DNA from: Geminicoccus roseus DSM 18922
Lineage (GTDB): Bacteria; Pseudomonadota; Alphaproteobacteria; Geminicoccales; Geminicoccaceae
Assembly: GCF_000427665.1 (NCBI RefSeq)
Contig: NZ_KE386572.1
Coordinates: forward strand, 1,946,196-2,010,195
Direction of reading: 5' to 3'
DNA length: 64,000 nucleotides
The notes below the pieces were generated by a model, which was given only the letters and a program-made list of their open reading frames with translations, made no database searches and had not been told where the DNA came from. The position numbers and the translations under genes are program-made. How positions within the stretch are numbered: the first letter of the stretch is position 1; the number at the start of each line of letters is the position of its first letter. Shown piece after piece: positions 16,092 through 23,887 of this stretch.

Positions 16092-17543
16092 TCAGATCCC
16101 CAGCTTCTTCGCCACGATCTCGTTGACCACGCCCGGGTTGGCCTTGCCGCCGGTGGCCTTCATCACCTGGCCGGTGAACCAGCCGGCGACCTTGGGGTTC
16201 TTCTGGACGGTGGCGACCTGGCCCGGGTTGTCGGCGATCAGCTTGTCCACGATCGCCTCGATGGCGGTCGTGTCGGTGACCTGCTTCATGCCGCGCTCTT
16301 CCACGATCCGGTCCGGGGCCTGGCCGGTCTCGAACATGATCGCGAACACGTCCTTGGCCAGGCGCCCGGAAAGCGTGCCATCCTTGATCAGGGACAGGAG
16401 CTTGCCGAGGTTGGCCGCCGTGATCGGGCTCTCGGTGATCGCCTTGCCGGCCTTGTTGAGCTGGCCGAACAGCTCGGTGATGATCCAGTTGGCGGCCTGC
16501 TTGGGGTCGCCCAGCTTCGCCGCCTCCTCGTAATAGGCCGAGGTCTCGCGCTCGGCGACCAGCACGCCGGCGTCGTAGGACGAGAGCCCGTATTCCTCCA
16601 TGAAGCGCTGGCGCTTCTCGTCGGGCAGTTCCGGCAGGCTCGCCCGGATCTCCTCGATGAAGCCGTCGGTGAGCTCCAGCGGCAGAAGGTCGGGGTCGGG
16701 GAAGTAGCGGTAGTCGTGCGCCTCTTCCTTGGAGCGCATCGAGCGGGTCTCGCCCTTCACCGAATCGAACAGGCGGGTCTCCTGGTCGATGCTGCCGCCG
16801 CTCTCCAGGATGTCGACCTGGCGGCGCGCCTCGTACTCGATGGCCCGCGCTACGAAGCGCATGGAGTTGACGTTCTTGATCTCGCAGCGCGTGCCGAACG
16901 GCTCGCCGGGCTTGCGCACCGAGACGTTGGCGTCGCAGCGAAGCGAGCCTTCCTCCATGTTGCCGTCGCACGTCCCCAGATAGCGCAGGATCGAGCGCAG
17001 CTTGCGCATGTAGAGGACGGCTTCCTCCGGGTCGCGGATGTCCGGCTCGCTGACGATCTCCATCAGCGCCACGCCGGAGCGGTTCAGGTCGATCAGGGTG
17101 GTGTCGTGGCCCTGGTCGTGGATCGACTTGCCGGCATCCTGCTCCAGATGGAGGCGGGTGATGCCGATCGGGCGCTGGGTGCCGTCCGGCATGTCCAGGA
17201 TCAGCTCGCCCTTGCCCACGATCGGGTGCTGGTACTGGCTGATCTGGTAGCCCTGCGGCAGGTCCGGGTAGAAGTAGTTCTTCCGCTCGAACACCGAGAC
17301 CTTGTTGATCTCGGCCTTCAACCCCAGGCCGGTGCGCACCGCCAGCTCGACGCAGCGGGCGTTCACCACCGGCAGCATGCCGGGCATCCCGGCATCCACC
17401 GGACTGACCTGGGTGTTGGGCTCGGCGCCGTATTCGGTGGCCGCTCCGCTGAACAGCTTGGCCTTGCTGGAGACCTGCGCGTGCACCTCGAGACCGACCA
17501 CGATCTCCCAGGTGCCGGTGTTGCCTTCGATGGTCCAGCTCAT
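16092..17543 (-). CDS. gatB: Asp-tRNA(Asn)/Glu-tRNA(Gln) amidotransferase subunit B
   Basis: 483 residues, full length. The N-terminal catalytic cradle has [29 protein letters not shown] and [15 protein letters not shown]; the C-terminal helical/YqeY domain ends [13 protein letters not shown]. With GatA and GatC it converts misacylated Glu-tRNA(Gln) and/or Asp-tRNA(Asn) to the correct amide, GatB acting as the ATP-dependent kinase subunit. It overlaps gatA by four bases at ATG 17543 and is third of the leftward gatC-gatA-gatB operon. Very secure. Confidence 0.97.
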   Translation of the reverse strand: MSWTIEGNTGTWEIVVGLEVHAQVSSKAKLFSGAATEYGAEPNTQVSPVDAGMPGMLPVVNARCVELAVRTGLGLKAEINKVSVFERKNYFYPDLPQGYQISQYQHPIVGKGELILDMPDGTQRPIGITRLHLEQDAGKSIHDQGHDTTLIDLNRSGVALMEIVSEPDIRDPEEAVLYMRKLRSILRYLGTCDGNMEEGSLRCDANVSVRKPGEPFGTRCEIKNVNSMRFVARAIEYEARRQVDILESGGSIDQETRLFDSVKGETRSMRSKEEAHDYRYFPDPDLLPLELTDGFIEEIRASLPELPDEKRQRFMEEYGLSSYDAGVLVAERETSAYYEEAAKLGDPKQAANWIITELFGQLNKAGKAITESPITAANLGKLLSLIKDGTLSGRLAKDVFAIMFETGQAPDRIVEERGMKQVTDTTAIEAIVDKLIADNPGQVATVQKNPKVAGWFTGQVMKATGGKANPGVVNEIVAKKLGI

Positions 17544-19024
17544 GTCCGGGCCTCGATCCCGTAGGGTAGCGTCTTGAAATCGGCGGCCTCTTCCAGGGCG
17601 GCGCCGATCTGCAGCACGGTCGGCTCGTCCCAGGGCCTGCCCATGATCTGCAGGCCCAGCGGCAGCCCATCCGAAGACAGGCCGGCCGGCACGCTCATGC
17701 CGGGCAGGCCGGTCAGGTTGGCGGTCACCGTGAACACGTCGTTCAGGTACATGGCGACCGGGTCGTCGGACTCCTCGCCGATCCGGAACGCCGGGGTCGG
17801 CGTGGCCGGGGTCAGCACCGCGTCGACCTCCTCGAACACCTTGGTGAAGTCGTTCACCAGGATCCGGCGCAGCTTCTGCGCCTTGACGTAGTAGGCGTCG
17901 TAATAGCCGGCCGAGAGCACGTAGGTGCCGATCATGATCCGGCGCTTGACCTCGTCGCCGAAGCCCGCCGCGCGCGACTTCTCGTAGGTGTCGGCGAGGT
18001 TGCGGCCGTCCACGCGCAGCCCGTAGCGCATGCCGTCGTAGCGGGCGAGGTTGGACGAGGCTTCCGCCGGGGCGATGATGTAGTAGGTCGCCAGCGCGTA
18101 CTTGCTGTGCGGCAGCGAGACCTCCTTCACTTCCGCACCCTGGGCGCGCAGCCAGTCGGCGCCCTGCTGCCAGAGCCGGTCGATCTCGGGGGAAAGGCCC
18201 TCGACCCGGTACTCCTTCGGGATGCCGATCCGCAGGCCCTTGAGCGACTTGCCGAGATTGGCCGCGAAGTCCGGCACGGCCATGTCGGCCGAGGTGCTGT
18301 CGTTCGGGTCGTGGCCGGCCATCGCCTGGAGCAGGATCGCGCAGTCCTCGGTGGTGCGGGCGAACGCGCCCGCCTGGTCCAGCGAGGAGGCATAGGCGAT
18401 GATGCCGAAGCGCGAGCAGCGCCCATAGGTCGGCTTGATCCCGGTGATGCCGGTATAGGCGGCCGGCTGGCGGATCGAGCCGCCGGTGTCGGTGCCGGTC
18501 GCCGCCAGGCACATGCGCGCGGCCACCGCCGCGGCCGAGCCGCCGGAGCTGCCGCCCGGCACCAGCGGCTTGGCGTCGCCGGGCCTGGTCCAGGGATTTA
18601 CCACCGGGCCGAACGCGCTGGACAGGTTGGACGAGCCCATGGCGAACTCGTCCAGGCTGGTCTTGCCCAGGCAGACGGCGCCCGCCTGCCAGAGCTTGCC
18701 GCTGACGGTGCTCTCATAGGGCGGCACGAAGTTGTTCAGGATGTTCGAGCCGGCCGTGGTGCGGATGCCCTTGGTGGCGAACAGGTCCTTCATCGCGATC
18801 GGGATGCCCTCCAGGGCGCCCGCCTCGCCCTTGGCCAGCTTCGCGTCGGAGGCTTTCGCCTGCTCGATCGCGTGCTCGGGCGTCTCGGTGATGAAGGCGT
18901 TCAGCGCCCGGTGGCACTCCATCTGCGCGATATGCGCTTCCGCCAGCTCGACCGCGCTGAACTCCCGGGCGGCCAGGCCCTTCCTGGCCCCAGCCACCGT
19001 CAGCCGGTGCAGATCCACGCTCAT
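17540..19024 (-). CDS. gatA: Asp-tRNA(Asn)/Glu-tRNA(Gln) amidotransferase subunit A
   Basis: 494 residues. An amidase-signature enzyme with the Ser-cisSer-Lys triad in [11 protein letters not shown] (Lys) and [16 protein letters not shown] (serines), plus [16 protein letters not shown]. It releases ammonia from glutamine for transfer to GatB. It overlaps gatC by four bases at ATG 19024 and gatB by four bases at its stop, so all three subunits are translationally coupled. Confidence 0.97.
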   Translation of the reverse strand: MSVDLHRLTVAGARKGLAAREFSAVELAEAHIAQMECHRALNAFITETPEHAIEQAKASDAKLAKGEAGALEGIPIAMKDLFATKGIRTTAGSNILNNFVPPYESTVSGKLWQAGAVCLGKTSLDEFAMGSSNLSSAFGPVVNPWTRPGDAKPLVPGGSSGGSAAAVAARMCLAATGTDTGGSIRQPAAYTGITGIKPTYGRCSRFGIIAYASSLDQAGAFARTTEDCAILLQAMAGHDPNDSTSADMAVPDFAANLGKSLKGLRIGIPKEYRVEGLSPEIDRLWQQGADWLRAQGAEVKEVSLPHSKYALATYYIIAPAEASSNLARYDGMRYGLRVDGRNLADTYEKSRAAGFGDEVKRRIMIGTYVLSAGYYDAYYVKAQKLRRILVNDFTKVFEEVDAVLTPATPTPAFRIGEESDDPVAMYLNDVFTVTANLTGLPGMSVPAGLSSDGLPLGLQIMGRPWDEPTVLQIGAALEEAADFKTLPYGIEART

Positions 19025-19308
19025 TCGACCACCTTCGGCACCACGAAATATCCGTCCTGGCTGGCCGGCGCATTGGCCAGCACGTCGTCGCGCCGGTTGC
19101 CGTCGGTGACGTCGTCCGCCCGCCAGTCCTGGGTGATCGGCATCACCGAGCGCAGCGGCTCGACCTCGTCCGTGTTTACCTCGCCCAGCTGCTCGACCCA
19201 GCCGAGAATGCCGGACAGCTCGGCTGCCAGATGCTCCTGCTTGTCCTCAGGAACCTCGAGGCGGGCCAGATGCGCGATCTTCGCCACCGTGGCCTTGTCG
19301 ATCGCCAT
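19021..19308 (-). CDS. gatC: Asp-tRNA(Asn)/Glu-tRNA(Gln) amidotransferase subunit C
   Basis: 95 residues, usual GatC size. The start [16 protein letters not shown], the central [18 protein letters not shown] and the tail [22 protein letters not shown] are typical of this small subunit, which clamps GatA to GatB. First gene of the leftward operon, divergent from ruvX across about 70 bp that must hold promoters for both. Confidence 0.96.
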   Translation of the reverse strand: MAIDKATVAKIAHLARLEVPEDKQEHLAAELSGILGWVEQLGEVNTDEVEPLRSVMPITQDWRADDVTDGNRRDDVLANAPASQDGYFVVPKVVE

Positions 19309-19377
19309 GGATCTCTGGTCTCCTGCGCGTGGGATGGGAAAACGGCCGACACGGCCGCAAAAGGCGCACGGAAGCTA

Positions 19378-19866
19378 GTGTCCACATCGATCTTCCGCAA
19401 CCATGGCGACTTCAGGGCGGCCCTGCCCAAGCGCGGCGGCCTGCTGGCGCTGGACATCAGCAAGCGCGCGATCGGCCTGGCGGGCACCGATGCCGAGCGG
19501 CGGATGGTCACCCCGCTGTTCACCCATGTCCGCAAATCCTGGACCCACGACCGCGAGACCCTGGTGCAGCTCGCCCGCAAGCGGGTGCCGGCTGGGCTCG
19601 TGGTGGGCTGGCCGCTCGGCCTGGACGACAAGGAGGGCCAGGCCTGCGACCGCGTCCGCAACTTCCTGGACCTGCTGGTGCCGGTGCTGGGGCTGCCGGT
19701 GCTGCTGCAGGACGAGCGCTTCACCACCGGCGGGGTCGAGGCCGCGATCGACGCCGGCGAGCTGCCGCCGCCGGGCAGGGACGGCCGGATCGACCATCTG
19801 GCGGCGGCGCTGATCCTGGGGGAGGCGGTGCGGGCGCTTAGCAGCGGCGGCCCGGCCGGCCCGTAG
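19378..19866 (+). CDS. ruvX: RuvX/YqgF-type Holliday-junction resolvase-like nuclease
   Basis: 162 residues with an RNase H-like fold. LLALDISKRAIGLAGTD carries the first catalytic Asp, VVGWPLGLDD the middle strand, LLQDERFTTGGVEA the conserved Glu, and RIDHLAAALIL the final Asp. RuvX/YqgF enzymes act in pre-16S rRNA 5' maturation or junction resolution. GTG 19378 has GGAAG immediately upstream; more 5' in-frame codons overlap gatC antisense and are unlikely. Confidence 0.88.
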   Translation: MSTSIFRNHGDFRAALPKRGGLLALDISKRAIGLAGTDAERRMVTPLFTHVRKSWTHDRETLVQLARKRVPAGLVVGWPLGLDDKEGQACDRVRNFLDLLVPVLGLPVLLQDERFTTGGVEAAIDAGELPPPGRDGRIDHLAAALILGEAVRALSSGGPAGP

Positions 19867-19951
19867 CACCACGGATCTTGCGGGATGGCACCAAGCCCAT
19901 AAGCTCGCGCCGAGCCGGAAACGACGTGCGGCCGAATGGGAGAAGATCCGG

Positions 19952-20107
19952 ATGATGAGCCTGCCGTTCTTTGCGCAGGCGGCGGCGATCCTGTGCGCCT
20001 GGACCGGACACCGCGCCGCCGCGGTCGTGCTGCTGGTCCTCTCGCTGCTGGGGACGCTCCTGCTGTTCGCCCTGCACGCCACCGACCCGCTGGCACTGGC
20101 ATGGTGA
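19952..20107 (+). CDS. DUF5993 family small membrane protein
   Basis: 51 residues (ATG 19952 or 19955, stop 20105-20107). I found it by translating upstream of dsbB: a Phe/Ala-rich first segment, WTGHR, one long hydrophobic helix (VVLLVLSLLGTLLLFAL) and the end HATDPLALAW. Size, the HATDPL tail and position directly before dsbB match the DUF5993 family, which I know as a regular partner of dsbB-like genes. The gap to dsbB is ten bases, so they are co-transcribed. Its role is unknown; it may assist the disulfide oxidoreductase. Confidence 0.75.
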   Translation: MMSLPFFAQAAAILCAWTGHRAAAVVLLVLSLLGTLLLFALHATDPLALAW

Positions 20108-20117
20108 GGCTGCCGTC

Positions 20118-20708
20118 ATGAGCCCATCCCTGGCACGCAGCCTGAATGCCCTGGGCCTCCTCGCGGTGGGCGCCGTGCTGCTGGTGGCGTTCGGCTTCCA
20201 GCTCGCCCTTGGCGAACTGCCCTGTCCGCTCTGCATCCTCCAGCGCAGCGCGTTCGCCGCGGTGCTGGCGGGCTTGGCCCTCAACCTGCGCTTCGGGCCG
20301 CGCCCGAGCCATTACGGGCTGGTGATCATCGCGGCGCTGGTCGGGGCCGCGATCTCCGCGCGGCAGGTGCTCCTGCACATCGTCCCGGGCACCGGCGCCT
20401 ATGGCGACCCGATCCTGGGGCTGCATTTCTACACCTGGGCGCTGATCCTGTTCCTGGTGATCGTGCTGGGTGCTGCCATGATGCTGCTGTTCGACCGGCA
20501 GTTCGAGGAGCCGGACGACTTGGCGATGCTGCGCAACGGCGCTGCCGGCCTGGGCGCGTTGGGCGGGCTGGCCATCGCCCTGGCCCTGCTGATGGCGGCC
20601 GGCAATGGCGTGTCCACCGTGCTGGAATGCGCCGGCGGGCTCTGCCCCGACGACCCGCAGTCCTACATCCTGCTGGACGACCCCCTGCCGGTACCCGGAG
20701 CGGAGTGA
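20118..20708 (+). CDS. dsbB: Disulfide bond formation protein B (DsbB family)
   Basis: 196 residues with four to five hydrophobic segments. The first periplasmic cysteine pair is visible in GELPCPLCILQR (CxxC, near residue 37). The second pair would be ECAGGLCPDDP near the C-terminus. DsbB reoxidises DsbA and passes electrons to quinone in the inner membrane. ATG 20118 is preceded by the DUF5993 gene with a short gap. The partner DsbA is not in the window. Confidence 0.87.
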   Translation: MSPSLARSLNALGLLAVGAVLLVAFGFQLALGELPCPLCILQRSAFAAVLAGLALNLRFGPRPSHYGLVIIAALVGAAISARQVLLHIVPGTGAYGDPILGLHFYTWALILFLVIVLGAAMMLLFDRQFEEPDDLAMLRNGAAGLGALGGLAIALALLMAAGNGVSTVLECAGGLCPDDPQSYILLDDPLPVPGAE

Positions 20709-20810
20709 CCCGTCCCTGGCGCTCGCCGCGGCGGGGCAGGGGTTCTATCTCCCCTCTGGTGGGACGGAGGGCAACGACCAGACTGCCCCGTCCAGATGGG
20801 GAGAACGTCG

Positions 20811-21797
20811 ATGCGATCAGACTTCAGCCTGGGCCGCCGCGACATGCTGGCGGCCGGTGCCGGCGTGGCGGCGGCCGGCGCGTTTGCCATGTCGGGTCCC
20901 GTAAGCACGGCCAGGGCCGCGACACCGATGCAGGACCTAGCCCGGCCGAGCTTCTACCGCTTCGATCTTGGCGGCTTCCGGGTCACCACCCTGCTGGATG
21001 GCTATGTCCAGGGCGATGGGCCGCACCCGATCTTCGGCCAGGACCAGCCGGCCGAGGCGGTGCACGAGCTGGCGCAGATGAACTTCCTGCCGCCGGAGAA
21101 GATGGAGAACAGCTTCACCCCGGTCCTGGTGAACACCGGCAGCGAGCTCGTGCTGTTCGACACCGGCAACGCCCCGGCAAGGCGCCCGAACGCGGGCAAC
21201 CTGGTCGAGACCATGAAGGCTGCCGGCTACGAGCCCGGGCAGGTCAGCGTGGTGGTGATCACCCACATGCATGGCGATCATATCGGCGGGCTGATGACCG
21301 ACGGCCAGCCGACCTTCCCCAATGCCCGCTACGTCACCGGCCAGGCCGAGTACGACTTCTGGGCGGCCGACGAGCGGCTGAGCGGCCCCACCGAGAATGG
21401 CGCCAAGCTGTTCCGCGCCAACATGATGCCGCTGGCGGACAAGACCAGCTTCCTGGCCGATGGCGGCGAGGCGGTGCCGGGGATCACGGCGGTCGCCGCG
21501 TTCGGCCACACGCCCGGGCACATGGCCTACCACCTGGAGAGCGACGGCCAGCGCCTGCTGCTCTGGGCCGACACCGCCAACCATTACGTGGTCTCGGTGC
21601 AGCGCCCGGAATGGCACGTGCAGTACGACATGGACAAGGAAGCCGCCGGCGAGACCCGCAAGCGGATCTTCGACATGGCCGCCGCCGACCGGATCCCGGT
21701 CACCGGCTACCACATGCCGTTCCCGGCGCTGGGCTTCATCGACCGCCATCCGGACCGCTATCTGTGGGTGCCGGTGAGCTACCAGCTCAACGTCTGA
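20811..21797 (+). CDS. Exported metallo-beta-lactamase-fold hydrolase (Tat signal)
   Basis: 328 residues from ATG 20811, with GGGGAGAAC about six bases upstream. The N-terminus has a twin-arginine signal (LGRRDMLAAGAGVAAAGAFA). The metal site is ITHMHGDHIGGL (HxHxDH), followed by GHTPGHMAYHL, an aspartate in LLLWADTAN and a final His in TGYHMPF. The domain layout is like N-acyl-homoserine-lactonase or other lactonase-type MBL enzymes, but substrate is not determined by these motifs. A perfect 15-bp hairpin nine bases after the stop probably ends the transcript. Confidence 0.85.
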   Translation: MRSDFSLGRRDMLAAGAGVAAAGAFAMSGPVSTARAATPMQDLARPSFYRFDLGGFRVTTLLDGYVQGDGPHPIFGQDQPAEAVHELAQMNFLPPEKMENSFTPVLVNTGSELVLFDTGNAPARRPNAGNLVETMKAAGYEPGQVSVVVITHMHGDHIGGLMTDGQPTFPNARYVTGQAEYDFWAADERLSGPTENGAKLFRANMMPLADKTSFLADGGEAVPGITAVAAFGHTPGHMAYHLESDGQRLLLWADTANHYVVSVQRPEWHVQYDMDKEAAGETRKRIFDMAAADRIPVTGYHMPFPALGFIDRHPDRYLWVPVSYQLNV

Positions 21798-21805
21798 GCC
21801 GTGGC

Positions 21806-21844
21806 GGCCGGGAGGCGGGCCATGGCTCAGCCCGCCTCCCGGCC
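21806..21844. terminator. Perfect 15-bp hairpin between convergent genes
   Basis: GC-rich arms 21806-21820 and 21830-21844 pair without mismatch around a nine-base loop (21821-21829). It lies just after the metallo-hydrolase stop, and its right arm encodes the last codons of the broken DUF2293 gene on the other strand. No T-run follows, as expected in very GC-rich genomes. It could act in both directions. Confidence 0.65.
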
Positions 21845-22128
21845 AGCCAGCCTGCGGCGCACGCCCCAGTCATGCAGGATGGCTTCCATGTCGCCGGCCA
21901 CGAACGCGCGGGCGCTGTCCATGTCGTAGCCCTCGGCCAGCAGCGCGTCGTAGTCGGTCAAAACATGCCGGACATAGGCCACCATCAAGGCCAGGCGGCC
22001 TCCTCCGGAGCGGCCCTGCGCAGCCTCGGATTGTCCATCGCATCATCGACGATGCTGGCCGCCTCGTGGCGCGGGATCCCGGGCGCCAGCCGCTTCAGGG
22101 CGTCCTCAATGGCGGCGCGGCCGGCCAT
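21827..22128 (-). pseudogene. DUF2293 protein, split by an apparent frameshift
   Basis: Two minus-strand ORFs encode the halves of one DUF2293 protein. ORF 1 (ATG 22128, stop 21985) gives 47 residues: AIEDALKRLAPGIPRHEAA to RAAPEEAAWP. ORF 2 (ATG 21985, stop 21827) gives 52 residues: VAYVRHVLTDYDALLAEGYD to HDWGVRRRL. Family members are about 100 residues and read through this junction as AAWLA..VAYVRH. Restoring one CTGG at the GCCTGGCCTT junction reunites the frame, consistent with loss of one copy of a 4-bp tandem. The halves share a base in TGATG, so translational reinitiation could still make both. It lies 14 bp downstream of the GDSL hydrolase gene. Confidence 0.65.
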
Positions 22129-22142
22129 GGCGGAGCGGCCGC

Positions 22143-22868
22143 TCAGAGGTAGACTGCGGCGCGGCCCCGGCCGAAATCGTGCCCAGCGAGCATTGTCGTG
22201 ATCGCCCGGGCGATCTTGCCGCCGCCCTGCACCGAGGGCTCGATCGGGTTGGCGAAGTCGGCCGCCTCGTCGCAGACCAGCCGCAGGTCGACCAGGGGCA
22301 GGCCGCGGCGGAAGGCCTGGCGGGTGATGGCGTCGTTGAGCACCGCGAGCGCCGTGACGGCGAGGGTGCGGCGCGGCTCGCGATAGGCGGTGTCGTAGAT
22401 GGTGCAGACGGCAACCGGAAGGCCGAGCGCCTGCGCCTGGTCCAGCATCGCCCTGTAGGCCGCCTCGAAGTCCTGCCGCACCGCCGCCACCTGGAGCAGC
22501 GCGTCGCCGACCGATCCGGCCGCCTCCTCGAAGATCCCGGCATGGGCCAGCGCATCGTTGCCGCCGACGCTGATCACGAGGTGGCTGGCGCCGGCCGGCA
22601 TGGCGCGCAGCTGCTGCGGCATGTCCTCCATCCGGCCGCCATCCCGGGCGGCCAGGCTGGCCTGCCATCCCCGCGGCAGGCGCTGGCGCAGCTGGGCCAC
22701 GACGTCCGGCCCGCCCCCGACATAGGCGCCGTTGTCGAACACCGAATCGCCCAGAAGCACCACATGGTTCACCGGCGCATCCTCCGCAGCCGCGACGCCT
22801 CCAAGAAAGGTGGCGGCCGCGGCACCCGCCAGCAGGTCGCGGCGCGAAGCCTGGCCGTCCCGGCGCAT
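22143..22868 (-). CDS. Exported GDSL/SGNH-family hydrolase
   Basis: 241 residues from ATG 22868, six bases after GGGAGG; an earlier ATG at 22874 directly abuts that site. The Tat-like signal is SRRDLLAGAAAATFLGG. SGNH blocks: VVLLGDSVFDNGAY (Ser nucleophile), VISVGGNDALAH (Gly and Asn oxyanion residues), and a C-terminal NPIEPSVQGGGKIA. The usual DxxH of block V is not obvious and the NPIEPS form replaces it, as in one subgroup of these esterases. Acts in the periplasm or outside; substrate unknown. Confidence 0.82.
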   Translation of the reverse strand: MRRDGQASRRDLLAGAAAATFLGGVAAAEDAPVNHVVLLGDSVFDNGAYVGGGPDVVAQLRQRLPRGWQASLAARDGGRMEDMPQQLRAMPAGASHLVISVGGNDALAHAGIFEEAAGSVGDALLQVAAVRQDFEAAYRAMLDQAQALGLPVAVCTIYDTAYREPRRTLAVTALAVLNDAITRQAFRRGLPLVDLRLVCDEAADFANPIEPSVQGGGKIARAITTMLAGHDFGRGRAAVYL

Positions 22869-22954
22869 GCCCATCCTCCCGATCCCGCGCTTCGTCCGCA
22901 ACGCCCGGCGCGCGCCGGCGTTTCCGCGCGGCCTGCCCGGTCCGGACGGATTGG

Positions 22955-23887
22955 TCAGCCGCGTGGCCGGCGCAGGATGAGCACCGCCCAGCGGTCCAGC
23001 ATCAGGCGCCGGCGGCCCTGCAGGCCGGCCCGGCGGAAGGCTCCTTCGACCCTGGGCACCTGCTCGTCGATCAGGCCGGACAGGATGGCGACCCCGCCAG
23101 GCGCCAGCGCCTTGGCCAGCTGCGGGGCCATCGCCACCAGCGGGTTGGCCAGGATGTTGGCGAAGATCAGGTCGTAGCCGCGCGGGTGGAACACGCCAGG
23201 CGTGGCGAAGCCGTCGCCGGCCAGGCAGCGCACCCGGTCGGCCACGCCGTTGTCCCGCACGTTCTCGGCGGCGACCTCGACCGCCACCGGGTCGACGTCC
23301 ACCGCCAGGACCTGCGCGTCGGTGGCCTTGGCCGCGGCGATCGCCAGGATCCCGGAGCCGCAGCCCATGTCCAGGATGCGCCGCCAGGAGCGGCGCGGCA
23401 GGAGCTGGTCGAAGGCCAGGAGGCAGCCCTTGGTGGTGGCGTGCTCGCCCGAGCCGAACGCCAGGCCGGCCTCGATGGCGATGGCGATCCGGCCGGGCGG
23501 GACCTGGTCGGCATGGGCCTGGCCGTGCACGAAGAACCGGCCGGCATCCACCGGCGGGAACTCCCGGCGCATCGCCTCGGTCCAGTCCTCCTCGGTCACC
23601 TCCTCGATGGCGAGGTCGGGGATGGCGGGGACCAGGTCGCCGACCAGCTCCAGGAGCCGGGCACGCTGGGCCTTCAGCTCCGGCCGGTCGGCCTCCACGA
23701 TCTCCATCCGCCAGCGCTCGACCGCAAAGCCGCCATCGCCCTCGTGCTCGAACATGCCGACCGACAGGCCCATCTCGTCCAGCCGCTCGAACACCGACTG
23801 CGCCAGACCGTCGTCGAGCACGAAGCTGGTGCGCCAGAGCGAGCCGGTGGTGGCGTGGAAGACGTCGCCGTCCTGGTCGTCCCTCAC
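22955..23887 (-). CDS. prmA: Ribosomal protein L11 methyltransferase
   Basis: 310 residues starting at GTG 23887, which overlaps the helicase stop as GTGA. The N-terminal substrate-recognition domain is followed by AFGSGEHATTKGCLLAFD, motif I ILDMGCGSGILAIAAAK, VLAVDVDPVAVEVAAEN and the DLIFANILANPLVAMAP motif specific to PrmA. It trimethylates ribosomal protein L11. Translation is coupled to the upstream helicase gene. Confidence 0.95.
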   Translation of the reverse strand: MRDDQDGDVFHATTGSLWRTSFVLDDGLAQSVFERLDEMGLSVGMFEHEGDGGFAVERWRMEIVEADRPELKAQRARLLELVGDLVPAIPDLAIEEVTEEDWTEAMRREFPPVDAGRFFVHGQAHADQVPPGRIAIAIEAGLAFGSGEHATTKGCLLAFDQLLPRRSWRRILDMGCGSGILAIAAAKATDAQVLAVDVDPVAVEVAAENVRDNGVADRVRCLAGDGFATPGVFHPRGYDLIFANILANPLVAMAPQLAKALAPGGVAILSGLIDEQVPRVEGAFRRAGLQGRRRLMLDRWAVLILRRPRG

